Shown: positions 1 through 12,109, counted from the stretch's first letter. The stretch is DNA of 64,000 nucleotides from Branchinecta lynchi (GCA_023053575.1 JAKZAP010000016.1:10992030-11056029); one strand, 5' to 3'. The notes: a model not told the origin generated them from the letters alone. Translations and numbers: made by a program.

Positions 1-816
1 TACAGGTCAAGTCTGAAGATGGGCTCTGTAGCTCTATATTTAGGGGTGGGGGAGGGGATTCAAATTAAGGGTAAACAATTTTTTTTTTTTTAAAGCTATT
101 TAGATAGTTGATTTAGGGGTAAGGAGACATGCCTGGATCCAAATGTGAAAGTTATTTTCTTGCCGGACTCCGGAGTTCACCCGGAATCCGGCGAAAACTG
201 GACATAAAATTTGTCGACCAGTTTTCGGCTATAGCAGTCCCTACCCTTTTACTCTCAAACTAGTATAGCTCTGCGCATGGATGCCGCGCGACATTCATTT
301 GTTTATTCTGTGTGACGTCGGAGAGATCTAATGTAATCGAAGGTCGAAGGGGATGATATATAATGTTCAAGCGAGGATGCTGTTCAATGAGGATTTACTG
401 GTAAAAGTGGTAAAGTACAGGTCAAGTTCGTAGATGGGTCCTTTAGTCCTATCTTTAGCGGCAGAAGAGTGGTTTAGAATTTACGGCAAAAACATGTATG
501 TTTTATAAGCTAATAAGATCATTAAGGGTAAGGAGGTCCGCTGAATCTATATCTGAACTTGGTTTTCTTGCTGGCCAAATGGTTCATCACGAGTTCGGCT
601 GATACTGGAAATTTGGTTGAAGCTCAAAGTTGTTTCTGAAATCAATTAGACATTCGGTATCGGGGCAAGGAGACATGCTGAATCCAGTTTTGAACCTTAT
701 TTTAACAGTAAAGTATTCAAGGAGCCTGACAAAGACTGCATGGCGAAGACATGACCCAATGTTTGAATCAAATGTTAGATTTTTGGGATCCCACCGAAAC
801 CTATGGTCTTGTTTGT
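1..816 (+). mobile_element. Family B element (GGGATCCC), start cut by window edge
   Basis: It carries tandem units with the family landmarks: a C-rich/G-rich box, 'GGGGTAAG(A/G)AGACATGCTGA', and 'CCGGAATCCGGC'. It ends with TTTTTGGGATCCCACCGAAA and GGTCTTGTTT at about 779-815, the conserved family terminus. The same order is seen in the copies at 3.0, 7.1, 58.3 and 59.4 kb. Confidence 0.75.
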
Positions 817-857
817 ATGGTATTATGTCTTTCCGTATACTACTTTTTCCTCTTTTT

Positions 858-1810
858 TATGGCACTTGCCTTCCGGCCAAGTGCCATATACCGATCACTT
901 TTCCGTCGGTCTGTCTGTCGGTCGGTTGGTCCGGTGTTTGCGAGTTAGGGTACTTCCAGATACGCTAGGACGATGAAACTTGGCAGGCATATTAGGGACC
1001 CAACCAAACTAACTTGGAAATAGCTACTTGCCCAATCCGACCATCGTGGGGGGAGGGGGAGGTTGCGGAATCTAGAAAATAGGGGCATGCATAACTTTCG
1101 GATGGGTGATCGGATCTTAATGAAACTTGGTACCAGGGATGACCTCGTGTCTTAGATGACTCATCTCAAGTTCGGACCGGATCCGATGAATCTGAGGGAG
1201 AGTCGCAGGGGCAGCCGGAAATCGTGTGAAACTCTCGGAGTGGAGCGATCGGGATGAAACTTGGTGGGAAGAACAAGCACAAGCTCTAGATAAATAACGG
1301 ACAGAACTGGACCGGATTCAGACACTGTGGGGGGAGTTGGAGGAGGGTTCCGGAATTCCGGCGATCCGTAGATGATGTACTTCCAAGTGGGCTAGGACGA
1401 TAAAACTTGGCAGGCATAACAGAGACCCGACCAGATTAAGTTGGAAACAGTCACTCGCCCGATCCGACGGTCGTGGGGGGAGGAGGAGACGGCGGAATCA
1501 GGAAATTAGTAGCATGCATAACTTTCGAACGGGTTATCGGATCTTAATGAAACTTGATATCTTGAAAGAACTCATGTCTCAGATGTCCCATTTCAACTGC
1601 GGACCGGATCCGATGAACTGGGGGGGGGGGGGGGGGAGGGTAGAGCCGGAAATCATGTGATACGCATAGAGGGGAGCGATCAGGTTGAAACTTGGTGGGA
1701 TCCTAGGTGCATCAGTGACAGAATTGGACCGGATTCGGGAAGTCCGGAATTCCGGTGATCGTGAGTTAAGGTACACCCAGATGTGCTAGGACGATAAAGC
1801 TTTGCTGGAG
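858..1810 (-). mobile_element. Family A element, reverse orientation, 5' part lost
   Basis: The terminal hairpin TATGGCACTTG/CAAGTGCCATA is at 858-888, followed by a (GTCG/GTCT)n run. Degenerate tandem units then each contain 'CTAGGACGATGAAACTTGGC', a GGGG-rich box and 'CCGGACCGGATCCG' type motifs. The copy fades out before exon 10. Confidence 0.7.
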
Positions 1811-1919
1811 CATTATAAACTTGACATCATTGACATCATTTGACAGCAGAATGTACTATCATAGGTACGAAGTGTCCTTTTATGTGTTCAGGATGACAAC
1901 GGATAATCTTTTTTGTTAC

Positions 1920-2152
1920 CTTTTCCGCCTTTTTCTTCTTTGACTTCTGCGTGCCGTTGGGCGATAAGTCTGCTCCGTTTATACTGAATATCTCCGACTC
2001 GGACTCGCTGTCTGTAACGAAGTTCAAACTCGCACCGGAAGCCCTTGTGGAAGTGTTGCCTCTCTTTGCTTTTATGATGATTTTGTACTTCAGCTGTTCT
2101 GGTGACGGTAGCTGGGACATGTCCTGGTCTTGGAGGGTATCGTAAAGCTTAT
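1920..2152 (-). CDS. PLC exon 10: end of X box and start of X-Y linker (residues 806-883)
   Basis: The exon encodes DKLYDTLQDQDMSQLPSPEQ followed by LKYKIIIKAKR, matching the X-box end LPSPEQLK-x-KI-x-x-K-x-K with the substrate-binding lysines. It then enters the acidic linker (DSESESE) and a Lys cluster (KSKKKKAEK). Acidic X-Y linkers auto-inhibit PLC enzymes. The donor is AAG|GTAACA, a weak match, so the 3' border is less sure; translation stays open a little further. Acceptor is TGATTTCAG, and a MITE terminus lies 23 bp upstream of the exon. The next exon (Y box) must lie beyond position 1. Confidence 0.93.
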
Positions 2153-2174
2153 CTGAAATCAAAGGATAATTTAT

Positions 2175-2666
2175 GAGCGTGTCCGAAAGCTTTTTAGTGC
2201 TGTAAATGCTGCATTTAATGCTGCATATTTATTTGTTTTGTCCGAAAGCTGTTACCTTTATTTCTTCTCTGACACTTCTAGTACACCGAAATTATTTGAG
2301 AAGAAGAAGAAAAAAAAAAGAATTAGCTATATAAAGGACGAGTCAGACTTCGTGAAGTTTTTCGCAAAGTATGCTCCGTAAGGTTTGTCGCCGCTCAGAC
2401 GGGAATTCGACCTAGATAACATTACGAAAATTTTGTGTGGCAATTTATTCTAGAAAGAAAAAGATTCTAGGAGGATCGCCGTGCTCCCCAGTTTCTTCTT
2501 GAAAATTCGGCATAAAATTTAGCATCTTTGCTGAATTTTTCGACGAATTTTATGCTCAATTCATGCTGCATTAACTGAGCGAAAATTTAAGTCCGAAAGC
2601 AAAATGCTGCATACAATCCTGAGTTAATTCAGCATTTTCATTCGTTTCGGAGCTTTCGGACACGCT
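2175..2666. mobile_element. MITE with GAGCGTGTCCGAAAGCT ends
   Basis: Inverted termini of about 17 bp (2175-2191 and 2650-2666) enclose ~490 bp of AT-rich sequence without an ORF. CCGAAAGC and TGCTGCAT motifs recur inside. It sits just upstream of exon 10 on the coding strand. No clear target duplication beyond TAT/ATA was seen. Confidence 0.6.
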
Positions 2667-3007
2667 CTATATACAAAAGCGGACTCTTCTTATTATCCAT
2701 AGTAAACCAAGCTTTCAAAAAACTTTAACCTCAAAACACTGCAGGAGCGCAGAAAAGAGCTAAGCACTGACTTCGGTTCAGCCATGGTATATCATCCTCG
2801 CCACTCCCAAATCCCCGCTCCCTCCCTACTAAAATGTTAGAAATCGACCAGAACGAGTGGTAAGTTCCAGGGTTCCCAAGCTCTGTCCTACACCTACAAA
2901 ACATGCCAGATATGCAAAAAGTTTTATTCCCGAGTTCCTGCAATTTTTTAACGAAGCGTGACAGATTTTTAGGTGTACTGACATTTGAAACATGTGTTGT
3001 AATTTAT
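2667..3007. other. Unassigned intron 9 sequence
   Basis: Between a MITE and the next family-B copy I see no gene, RNA or repeat that recurs in the window. Confidence 0.5.
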
Positions 3008-3795
3008 TCTGTTTTTGGGATACCAAAACGTAAGTGGGGGGATACCTATGACATCGCAAAAGTTGTCCGTATGTTACCACGATAACTTTCGAAGGAATGA
3101 GATATTTTGATGAAACTTGGTGTGAGGATTCCTTGTGTCAAGGGTGAGGTCAAGTTCGTAGATGGTCTTTGTCGACCAACATTTAGGGGTGGTGGAGGGG
3201 GTTCAAATTAAGTGGCAAACAAAATATTGTTAAACAGCTAATGTGACAGTCGATTATGGAGTAAGAAGAGATGCTGAAAACGATGGTGAAAACCATGTTC
3301 TCGCCAGACAAGTAGTTCGTCTGGAATCAGGCAAAACATGGAAAATTGGTTATAAGTTAAAAGTTTCATTTAAAGTTGATTCAATTGTTCGATTTATCGG
3401 TAAGAAGACATGCTGAACACTTCTGTGAAAAGCATTTTCTACCCTGACACCTAGTTAGCCCCGAATCCGGCCAAAACCAGAAAATTTGTTAAAAGCAAAA
3501 GTTTTATTTGAAGTTGATTAGATGTTCTTTCTAGGGATAAGGGATATGCTGAATTCGTTTCTGAATTTTCTTTTTTTGCTGGATAAGTAGTTCGCTCGGA
3601 ATTCGGCCGAAAAGGGAGATTTGGCAGAAGTAAAGCTGGAAGTTTCGGTCATTGTCGTCAAAATAGATGGCTTATAGAGGTATATCTGAACTTGGTTTCC
3701 TCTGATGATTAGCCTGGCAAGGCAAGACCCAATTGTCTGGATCAAATATTAGACTTTTGGAATCCCGTCGAAACCTTTGGTCTTGTTTTCTTGAC
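3008..3795 (+). mobile_element. Family B element, complete ends
   Basis: It starts at TTTTTGGGATACCAAAACG and ends at TTTTGGAATCCCGTCGAAA plus GGTCTTGTTTT. Internal units of about 138 bp carry 'TAAGAAGACATGCTGAACAC' and 'AAGTTGATTA'. Both ends have single-base decay of the GGGATCCC palindrome. Confidence 0.75.
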
Positions 3796-4046
3796 AATAA
3801 TCGCAAATTTGGTTTATAACCACGAAAGTCGATTTGTACTAATGCATGAATAATAGGTTATGCGTGAACACCTGCTATCGGTGTATCATGTATAGACATT
3901 TAGGCTGCCTCGGAGAGAAACGAGAAGTATTATACTCCACATGAGCAAGTCCAAAACACGCCACTGAACCGCGGGAAAGACGAGGAACGTCGCCACAACG
4001 ATGATTCAAGTCCTATATAAGGTTTGAAGCCAAGCTGACCATTCAT
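3796..4046. other. Intron 9 spacer with fragment of a dispersed repeat
   Basis: A short piece near 3945-3965 (TCCAAAACACGCCA) resembles the dispersed repeat also seen near 23.1, 38.0, 41.7 and 61.1 kb. Nothing else was identified. Confidence 0.35.
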
Positions 4047-4291
4047 TCGAAAGAAATAGAAAACCGTGATTTTTTTTTTTTTTTTCTTGATCAGCTAATT
4101 ATCCCTCTAAGATGATGTGCGAGGGATAAATATAAATTCGGATATTTTGTTTTCTTTTTCGCTGAGGACGAATTGCCCGAAGTGCAACCGAAATATCCGA
4201 ATTCATATTTATCCCTCGCACATCATCTTAGAGGGATAATTAGCTGATCAAGAAAAAAAACCGAAAATCATGGTTTTCTATTTCTTTCGAT
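4047..4291. repeat. Foldback element (hairpin), ~100-bp arms
   Basis: TCGAAAGAAATAGAAAACC at the left is mirrored at the right. The arms, which include 'GATCAGCTAATTATCCCTC', are nearly identical and separated by a loop of ~50 bp. The poly-T stretch differs in length between arms. Confidence 0.75.
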
Positions 4292-4879
4292 TCAAATCCT
4301 ATGTCAGCCAATCAACGGCATTCGCTGGCGACATAGGAGTTTGTGCGCGACCATTCCGGATTATAATCCTAGATAGCCCATTTGTCAGAGAAATCCGCAA
4401 ATCGACTATCTCAGATTACAAAACGGCAATGCGACGATCTTGCTCCGTTGCAAGATTCCCGAATCGACGATGCAATAACGAATCCGGAGTGTCAGAGAAA
4501 AGATTTTTCATAATCTGAATTGTCAAAGAAAACGCATTTTGGAGAATCAGGATTCTGATCGCAAATCCGGATTGTGACGGAAAAACGCGTCAGCTGTGGT
4601 GATGCTTCCGGCTCTTCTTCCAAAACCTCCCCCTTCCCATTTTTTATTTTGGCTAGTCACGCCTCTGCTGATCAGTATTTTATAGTATTGCCCGAGATGG
4701 AATCAACTTGGGGTGTAATGAACCCTACTATTCGGCTACAAAAAAGCATAAGATAGAGCTACGAACCTAAGACCAATTCTAGTGAGGAACATTGGCAATC
4801 AGTTTTCTCCATATCCAGCTAATTCTTCGGCTCAATTTTTACATAGTTTTATCCCATCATTTATTTCTGTTCCTATCTT
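4292..4879. other. Unassigned intron 9 sequence
   Basis: Short open frames only. No recurrence in the window and no coding signal were recognised. Confidence 0.4.
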
Positions 4880-4990
4880 TTAGGTATATTAATTAATTTG
4901 TTTCGTGTTTGTGTATTTCGTAAATATTTTATTCCTTTTTCATCTTTAATCTATTTGTAAATAAATTTGATTGATTGATTGATTGATAGT
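4880..4990 (+). mobile_element. LINE/SINE 3' end with (TTGA)n tail
   Basis: AT-rich sequence ends in AAATAAATTTGATTGATTGA repeated at 4961-4986. This microsatellite tail is typical of truncated non-LTR retroelements. No coding part is present. Confidence 0.55.
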
Positions 4991-5136
4991 GTGACTGCCC
5001 CACTGATTTAAACTTGTATCTTTTGTTATTTTAAAACTAACTGATGTTCTTGCGACAATATAAATTAACATAAACTATTATCTGTTCGAGTGTATTTTTA
5101 TTTATTTATTTATCACCCGTCATTTCAAAAAGAACA

Positions 5137-6300
5137 AGACCAAAGGTGTCAATGGGATCCCAAAAATCTAATATTTGATTCAGACAATCGAGTCTTGTCT
5201 TCGCCAGATCCAGTCTTGGACAGGCTAATCATCAGAGAAAACCAAGTTCAGATATACCTCTATAAGCCATATCTATTTTGACGATACCGACCGAGATTTC
5301 CTGCCGATTTTCGAGCGAACTACTAGTCCAGCAAAAAAAAAATACAGAAACAAAACCAGCGTATCTCCTTATCCCTCTAAAGAACATCTAATCAACTTTG
5401 AATAAAAGTTTGACTTAAAAAAATCCGGTTACAACCGGATTCCAGAATAATTATATGTCCTGGTAAAAAAACATTGTCATATACCGACTCAGCCTCTCTT
5501 CTTACCCCTTAATCTGTCACCTAATCGATCTTTTGCTTTTAACAAATTTTCCGGGTTTGGCCGGATTCCGGGCGAACTAGTTGTCCGGCGAGAAAATGAG
5601 TTTCACCACCATGTTCGGCATGTCTTTTTACCCATAAATCACGCATTTAATCAAATTCAAATTAAACTTTTACTTTTAACCGACTTTCCTGTTTTCGCCG
5701 GATTCCGGGCGAACTACATGTCCGGGTAGAAAATTGGTTTCACATAAGTGTTCAGCATGTCTTCGTGCCCTAAATCGAACATCTAATCAACTCGAAATAA
5801 AACTTTTAATTTTAACAAACTTTCCGGTTTTGGCCGGATTCCAGGCGAACTACTTGTCCGTCGAGAAAATGATTTTTACCATCGTCTTCAGCATGTCTTC
5901 ATACCCCTAAATCGAACATCTAATCAACTTCAAATAAAACTTTTTCTTTTAACAAACTTTTCGGTTTTGGCCGGATTTCGGACGAACTACTCTTCCGATG
6001 ACAAAATGGTTTTCACCATCGTGCTCAGCATGTCTTCTTACCACATTATCGACTATCACATTAGCTGATTTAAAATATTTTGTTTGCCCCTTAATTTGAA
6101 CCCCCTCCCCCACCCCTAAATGTAGGGCTACAAAGCCCATCTACGAACTCGACTGGTCCGACGGCCCAACGAATCCTCACACCAAGTTTCATCAAAATAT
6201 CTCATTCCCTTCGAGAGTTATCGTGCTTACAGACGGACGGACAACTTTTGCGATGTCATAGGTATCCCTCCACTTACGTTTTGGGATCCCAAAAAGGACG
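5137..6300 (-). mobile_element. Family B element, full length, reverse
   Basis: It runs from CAAGACCAAAGGTGTCAATG plus GGGATCCCAAAA to the terminal TTTTGGGATCCCAAAA near 6282-6297. About six internal units of ~138 bp are visible, each with 'TTTTAACAAACTTTCCGGTT' and 'GGCGAACTACTTGTCCG'. The GACGGACGGAC run precedes the terminal palindrome. Confidence 0.8.
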
Positions 6301-6507
6301 TAGTTCAAAAGAGGAAAAAAAAAAGAAAAAAGAAAACGGTACACTTTCATAGGGAACAAAATCAACAATCAAAAACAGAAAACTCTATGACTAACAACTA
6401 GATATGATGACATACATATACTCTTAAAACTCTGAGAATTTTGCTCCAGGGGTGGGACTGGATTCTCTAATTGTACTTACTAATCACGGTAGAAATAGCA
6501 AGCTTTT

Positions 6508-6996
6508 AACAAATTTTCCGGTTCTGGCCGGATTCTGGGCGAACTACTTTTGCGAGAAATGATTTTCGTATAAATGTTCAGAATGTCTTCTTACCCCTAA
6601 GTCGAACGTTTTATCAACTTCAAGAACAACTTTTAATTTTAACAAACTTTCCGATTTTGGCTCGATTTCGGGCGAACTACTTGTCCGGCGAGAAAATGGT
6701 TTTCATATTTGTGTTCAGCATGTCTCCTTACCCTACATCGACTATCGCATTAGCTATTAAAAAACATTTTGTTCGCCCCTTAATCTTAAACCCCTAACCA
6801 CCCCTAAAAGTAGGGCTACAGAGCCTATCTACGAACTCGACCTGTCCCTTGAACCAAAGAATCCTCACACCAACTTTCGTCAAACTATCTCATTCCCTTC
6901 GAGAGTTATCGTGCTCACAGACGAACGGACGGACAGACGGGCGACTTTTACGAAATCATAGGTATCCCTCCACATACGTTTTCTGATCCCAATAAG
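6508..6996 (-). mobile_element. Family B element, truncated
   Basis: Two to three internal units are followed by the terminal block with ACAGACG-type run and TTTTCTGATCCCAA, a decayed form of the terminal palindrome. Confidence 0.7.
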
Positions 6997-7107
6997 AAAG
7001 ATTCTAGCAACTAGCTAGAATCTCCATAAAAAAAAACCTTTTTGGTGCAATTATATTACTATTATTATTATGTTCTAGTTCCTAGAACCGGAACTATTTT
7101 CTCACAT

Positions 7108-8768
7108 GTTCGTTTTTGGGATCCCAAAACGCAAGTTGAGGGATACCTATGACATCGCAAAAGTTGTCCGTCCGTCTGTAAGCACGATAACTCTCGAAAC
7201 TTGGTGTGAGGATTTTTTGGGTCAAGGGTAAGGTCGAGTTCGTAGATGGGCTCTGTAGCCCTATATTTGGGAGTGGGGGAGGTGGTTCAAATTAAGGGAC
7301 AAACAAAATATTTTTAAACAGCTAATGTGATAGTTGATTATGGGGTAAGAAGACATTCCTGAGCACGATGGTGAGAATCATTTTCTCTCCGGACAAGTAG
7401 TTCGTCTGGAATCCGCCCGATGAAAAATTTATCTCAAAATAGTATTATTAAGTAATACGAAACAGTAGCATGCAGTACTAACGATGCTTCTACTTCGAGG
7501 CTACCGTGTTACTGCATACTACTATATGCTACTATTAGCAAGACCGGATGCTACTATGGCAATTGACAGGATGCTACTGGATACTACTGCATAAGATTGG
7601 ACAAGTCTGAGGTACATTAAATGATAGTATTCTTTGCTATTACATAGTATTACATGCAACGTTTTCGTACTACTACCATACTACTACGCAGGCTACAAAT
7701 TTTTCATCGGGCGGCAAAACCCGGAAAGTTTGTTAAAAGTAAAAGTTTCATGTGAAGTTGATTAAATGTTTAATGTAGGGTTAAGAAGACATGCTGAACA
7801 CGATGGTGAAAACCATTTTCTCGCTAGACAAGTAATTCTTCCAGAATCCGCCAAAAAACGGAAAGCTGGTTAAAAGTAAAAGCTTCATTTGAAGTTGATT
7901 AAATGTCTGATTTAGGAGTAAGAAGAAATGCTGAGCACAATGGTGAAAACGATTTTCTCTCCGGACAAGTAGTTCGTCTGGAATCCGGCAAACCGGAAAG
8001 TTTGTTAAAAGTAAAAGTTTCATTTGGAGTTGATTAAATGTTTGATTTAGGGGTAAGAAGACATGTTGAACACGATGGAGAAAACCATTTTCTCCTAGAC
8101 AAGTAGTTCGTCCGAATCCGGCCAAAACCGGAAAGTTGATTAAAAGTAAAAGTTTCATTTGAAGTTGATTAAATGTTTGATTTAGGGGTGAGAAGACATG
8201 CTGAACACTTCTGTGAAAAGTATTTTCTACCCGGACACCTAGTTCGCCCGGAATCCGGCCAAAACCAGAAAATTTGTTAAAACCAAAAGTTTTATTTGAA
8301 GTTGATTAGATGACAGACTTAGGGGTAAGAAGAGACGCTGAGTCTGTATATGACAACGTTTTTTTTACTTTTACTTTTACTTTACTTTTTTTTTCAGATT
8401 TGATGAAATTCGACTATGATGAAAATTATTTTCTTGCTGGACAACTAGATCGCCTGGAATCCTGCCAAAACCGGAAAATATGTTAAAAGCAAAAGTTTTA
8501 TCTGAAGTTGATTACATGATAGATTAAGTGAAGGTTTTATTTAAAGTTGATTAAAAGTTCTTTATAGGGATAAGGAGGCTGGATTCATTTCTGAATTTTT
8601 CGGTCAGTACCGTCAAAATAGATACGGCTTATAGAGGTGTAGATAGATAGATAGATAGAATATATGAACTTGGTTTTCTCTGATGATCTAGCCTGGCGAC
8701 CACAAGACCCAATTTTCTGGATCAACTTTTAGATTTTCGGGATCCCATCAACATCTTTGGTCTTGTTG
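7108..8768 (+). mobile_element. Family B element, longest copy, with nested MITE
   Basis: It starts at TTTTTGGGATCCCAAAACGC and ends at TTTTCGGGATCCCATCAACA plus GGTCTTGTTG. Internal units recur at 138-bp spacing (for example GAAGTTGATTAAATG near 7753, 7891, 8029 and 8161). A foldback insertion splits it at 7417-7712. The 125-codon open frame across the units is a repeat artefact. Confidence 0.8.
7417..7712. mobile_element. MITE nested in family B copy
   Basis: Inverted ends CCCGATGAAAAATTT / AAATTTTTCATCGGG enclose ~265 bp rich in TACTACTA and ATGCTACTA motifs. The host unit continues on the far side. A fragment of the same end (CGATGAAAAATTTATCTC) is at 19246. Confidence 0.7.
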
Positions 8769-8880
8769 TAGGTTGAGCCTGAATAGGACCCTTTCTAAGA
8801 AGGGCGAAATGTGGCTAGAGTAAAACTCCGCTGACGTTTCCGTTTAACGCAGATAAACATGATGCGCAGCCGACTTGTGC
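8769..8880. repeat. Family D foldback fragment
   Basis: It contains 'GAGCCTGAATAGGACCC' and 'CTAAGAAGGGCGAAAT', then 'CGCTGACGTTTCCGTTTA', the half-arm of the foldback family described at 33968. Confidence 0.55.
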
Positions 8881-8883
8881 TGA

Positions 8884-9118
8884 AAGAATAGTTTTTGTTA
8901 CTTTTATTTATATGGCCTGATTTTCCTCTTTTTTGTGTTAATCATTGAAATTTAGCTCTTTAATTTGTTGCAATTCTTGTTCTTCTGTAATTATTGAATA
9001 TTTGACTATGTAAAAGTGCAATTGTATATAGTTATGTTTGACGAGAGAACAAATATTAGTTTTTTTGTTAATGCCGTAAGGAATATTTTTCGAATAATAA
9101 AGACTGATTGATTGGTTA
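8884..9118 (+). mobile_element. LINE/SINE 3' end with (GATT)n tail
   Basis: AT-rich sequence ends with AATAATAAAGACTGATTGAT at ~9094-9113, the style of a non-LTR retroelement 3' terminus. No RT coding sequence is visible. Confidence 0.45.
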
Positions 9119-9193
9119 ATTGTATCCTTGGCAAGACGGGCCATGCCAGCTGACTTACCCATTTAGCGAAATGACTCATCACTTTAATCTTAC

Positions 9194-9403
9194 CTTTCAG
9201 TATTTCCTTGAGCATCAGTGCAAACTTGTCTTGCTGAATTGGGCTTAAGTGGTTTTCAACTGACAGGATGACGGGGTATGGTGACGTCTTGAATGCGTAA
9301 GGGAGGACGGCGTCGAGAAGAACGTCACGGACACGAATGTCAGACGTCATAGTGTTGCCATGGGTGATGACGGGCTCGTCACCGCTTCCATCCCAGAGGT
9401 CGA
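9194..9403 (-). CDS. PLC exon 9: X box core (residues 736-806)
   Basis: The exon encodes FDLWDGSGDEPVITHGNTMT, then AFKTSPYPVILSVENHLS and the helix leading to LKEILK. Asp737 (delta1 Asp343), His750 (second catalytic His, delta1 His356) and Glu785 (delta1 Glu390) are all conserved. The enzyme should therefore be active, unlike PLC-L/PRIP. A small deviation is Phe in place of the usual Leu or Val between the Glu and Asp calcium ligands. Acceptor is CTTCTTCCAG, donor is G|GTAAGA; phase is 1 in and 1 out. Confidence 0.97.
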
Positions 9404-9435
9404 CTGGAAGAAGCGATGTTAGCAATTGTTACGTT

Positions 9436-9530
9436 TGTGCAAATACCATGGTATCTGTTACCACGGTAACTGGATCTGCAATAAGTCGTTTCTGCAGTCA
9501 CCGTGATCTCTGATACTACACTTCAGTTTC
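9436..9530. mobile_element. Family C MITE fragment
   Basis: Matches the left part of the MITEs at 15879 and 17619 (ATACCATGGTATCTGTTACC and GTAACTGGATCTGCAAT). It lies just upstream of exon 9 on the coding strand. Confidence 0.6.
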
Positions 9531-9961
9531 GATATCTCCGCATAAAACAGGGAAACAATTTACACAGCCGGTTTTTCTGATGGAAAAACCTCTCGCAGAC
9601 AACAGTCGACAGCGTGATACATAGCGAAGGTAGCAAAAACAGCAAGTGAGAAAATCAGCGTGGTTTTGTTGAGGGGTTAGAATGTACCGTACGAAATTGG
9701 CGTCTTTTAGAAATATATGGAGTGACTATGGAAGTAGGTTGCATTAGTATTATAGTTCCACAGGCGTTACTCGCCAAAATGTTTTGGGGGGGACGAGGCA
9801 TTTACCGACTGGCTGGTAATTTTTACCGACTTTTTCTGCAGAAAAAACGACTGTTTTCAACAACAAAAATAACATTTTTGAAAAAATCGACTGAATTTCT
9901 GAGAAATCCACTAATTTTCAGAAAACAGACTATTTTGACGAAAAACGAACAATTTTCAGAA
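9531..9961. other. Intron 8 sequence with repeat bordering family A
   Basis: From 9757 the sequence (GGCGTTACTCGCCAAAAT, then CATTTACCGACTGGCTGGT) matches 28225-28426. In both places it ends exactly where a family-A element begins. The rest is unassigned. Confidence 0.5.
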
Positions 9962-12109
9962 CAAGAGCTGAAAGCTCATATGGCACTTGTAAGAACAGTT
10001 AGCATGTTTGTCAGATACGGTTTGCAGTTTTCAAGGCTGGATCTCCCTCCCGATATTCATTTCATCAGAAAATGGGCTTGATCTAGTAGATCTGAAATGG
10101 TTATACCACTCATTGACAACTGTATCTTCCTCCAACCATGATCGGATCGGGGGAGGGACTATGTAGGGACTAACATGCCTGCAAAGTTTCACGGTCATAG
10201 CACATCTGGAAGTACCCTAACTCGTGATCATCGGAATTAGGGAAAACCCCCTCCAACTCCCCCCACTGTGACACGATCGGTCCTGTTTTGTCAATAATAA
10301 TAATAATAATAATATATTTGCAAATTGAATGGCAGGCCGTTAAGGTTAAGCCTCTTCAATGTATCTATGGCTTATGCTTGTTCTTCCCTCCAAGTCCCAT
10401 CCTGATCTCTCGACTCGAAGCGCTTCAAGAGATTTCACCCCCCCCCCCCCTTCAGCTCCTCCCGATGTTATCAGATCCGTTCCAGACTTGAAATTGATCA
10501 TCTGAGTCACTTGTTCTTGACACTTGACAAGTTTCATGCACGTCTGATCACCTGTTCCAAAGTTATGCATGTCAATAGAATCTCCCCCATGATCATCGGA
10601 TCGGGAAAAGAACTATTTTCAAGTTGACCTGGAAGAGTACCTAATATGTCTGCCAAGTTTCATGGTCCTAGTACATGTGGAAGTACCCGTCGAAGTACCC
10701 TAACTCGTGATCACCGGAAATCCGGGTAAACCCCTTCCAACCCCTCTACTGTGACATCCCGATCCATCGACCCTAAGCATTTCACGACATTTCCGGTCCC
10801 CCCTCTAATCCCCCTCTCTTCGGATTTGGCCCAGATTTGAAACTGAAAATCTGAGACACTTGTTCTTCACAATTGTCAAGTTTTATGCATGTCCCATTAT
10901 CCATTCCAGAGTTATGCATGTTTCTAGTTTCCGGATTCCCCTTCCCTCCACCCCCCTCCCCGCGATAGCAGGATCGGGGAAGCGATTATTTCCATGTTAA
11001 TCTGGTTGGTTCCCTCATATGCCTGTTAAGTTTTATTGTGCTAGCTTATTTGGAAGCATTTCACCAGATTTCCGGTTGCCCCTCCAGCTCCCCCCCCCCC
11101 CAGTGATCGGATCTGGTCCGGATTTGAAACTGAGCATCTGAAGCACTTGTTCTTGACATATGTCAAGTTTCTTGCATGTCTGATAACCCGTTCCAAAGTT
11201 ATGCATGTTACTAGTTTCCGGATTTCCCATCCCTCCACTCCTCCCACAATGACCGGATGGGGAAAGTGATTATTTCCAAGTTCTTCTGGTCGGTTCCCTG
11301 ATATGCCTGCCAAATTTCATTGTCCTAGCTTATGTGGAAGCGTTTCATGAGATTTCCGGTGCCCCCTCCAGCCCTCCCCCCCAGTTATCGGATCTGGTCC
11401 GGATTTGAAATTGAGCTTCTGAAGCACTTGTTCTTGACATATGTCAAGTTTCAGGCATATCTGATTACCCGTTCAAAAGTTAGGCATGCTACTACTTTCC
11501 GGATTTCCCATCCCTCCACTGCCCCCAAGATGGCCGGATCGGGGAAGTGATTATTTCCAAGTTAATCTGGTCGGTTTCCCAACACGCCTGCCAAGTTTCA
11601 TCGTTCTAGCTTATGTGGAAGCGTTTCACGAGGTTTTGGGTGCCCCCCTCCAGCCCCCCCCCCCCCAGTTATCGGCAATTGTTCTTGACATATGTCAAGT
11701 TTCACGCAAGTCCGATTACCCGTTCTAAAGTTATGCATGTTACTAGTTTCCGGATTTCTTGTTGCTCCACCCACCCCACCCACCCCACCCCACGATGGCC
11801 GGATCGGGGAAGTGACTGTTTCCAAGTTAATCTGGTTCGGTCCCTTATACGCCTGCCAAGTTTCATCGTCCTAGCTTATGTGGAAGTGCCCAAACTAGCA
11901 AAACCGGGACAGACCGACAGACCGTCGTTTCCGGATTTCTCATCCCTCCACCCCCCCCCCCCCCCCCCCACTATGATCGTATCCGGAATATGATTATATC
12001 CAAGTTAATCTGGTCGGTTCCCTGATATTCCTGCTAAGCGTTTCACTAGATTTGTTTGACTTAGACTGACCATCTTAAACCGTATCTATTCTCGCATTCG
12101 CTTTTTATA

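Noticed and set aside
1951..2145. Plus-strand open frame opposite exon 10
   Set aside because: Antisense shadow of the PLC exon.
7781..8158. 125-codon minus-strand frame with three internal repeats
   Set aside because: It is the translation of tandem 138-bp family B units; 138 is a multiple of three, so the frame stays open by chance.
9006..9193. Continuation of the exon 9 frame down to 9006
   Set aside because: The frame passes a GTAAGA donor at 9193, loses PLC similarity and becomes AT-rich; exon 10 continues the domain in the correct phase.
11332..11993. Overlapping Pro/Ser-rich frames in the family A copy
   Set aside because: Frames recur with each 280-bp unit and exist because of C-rich boxes; no family resemblance.
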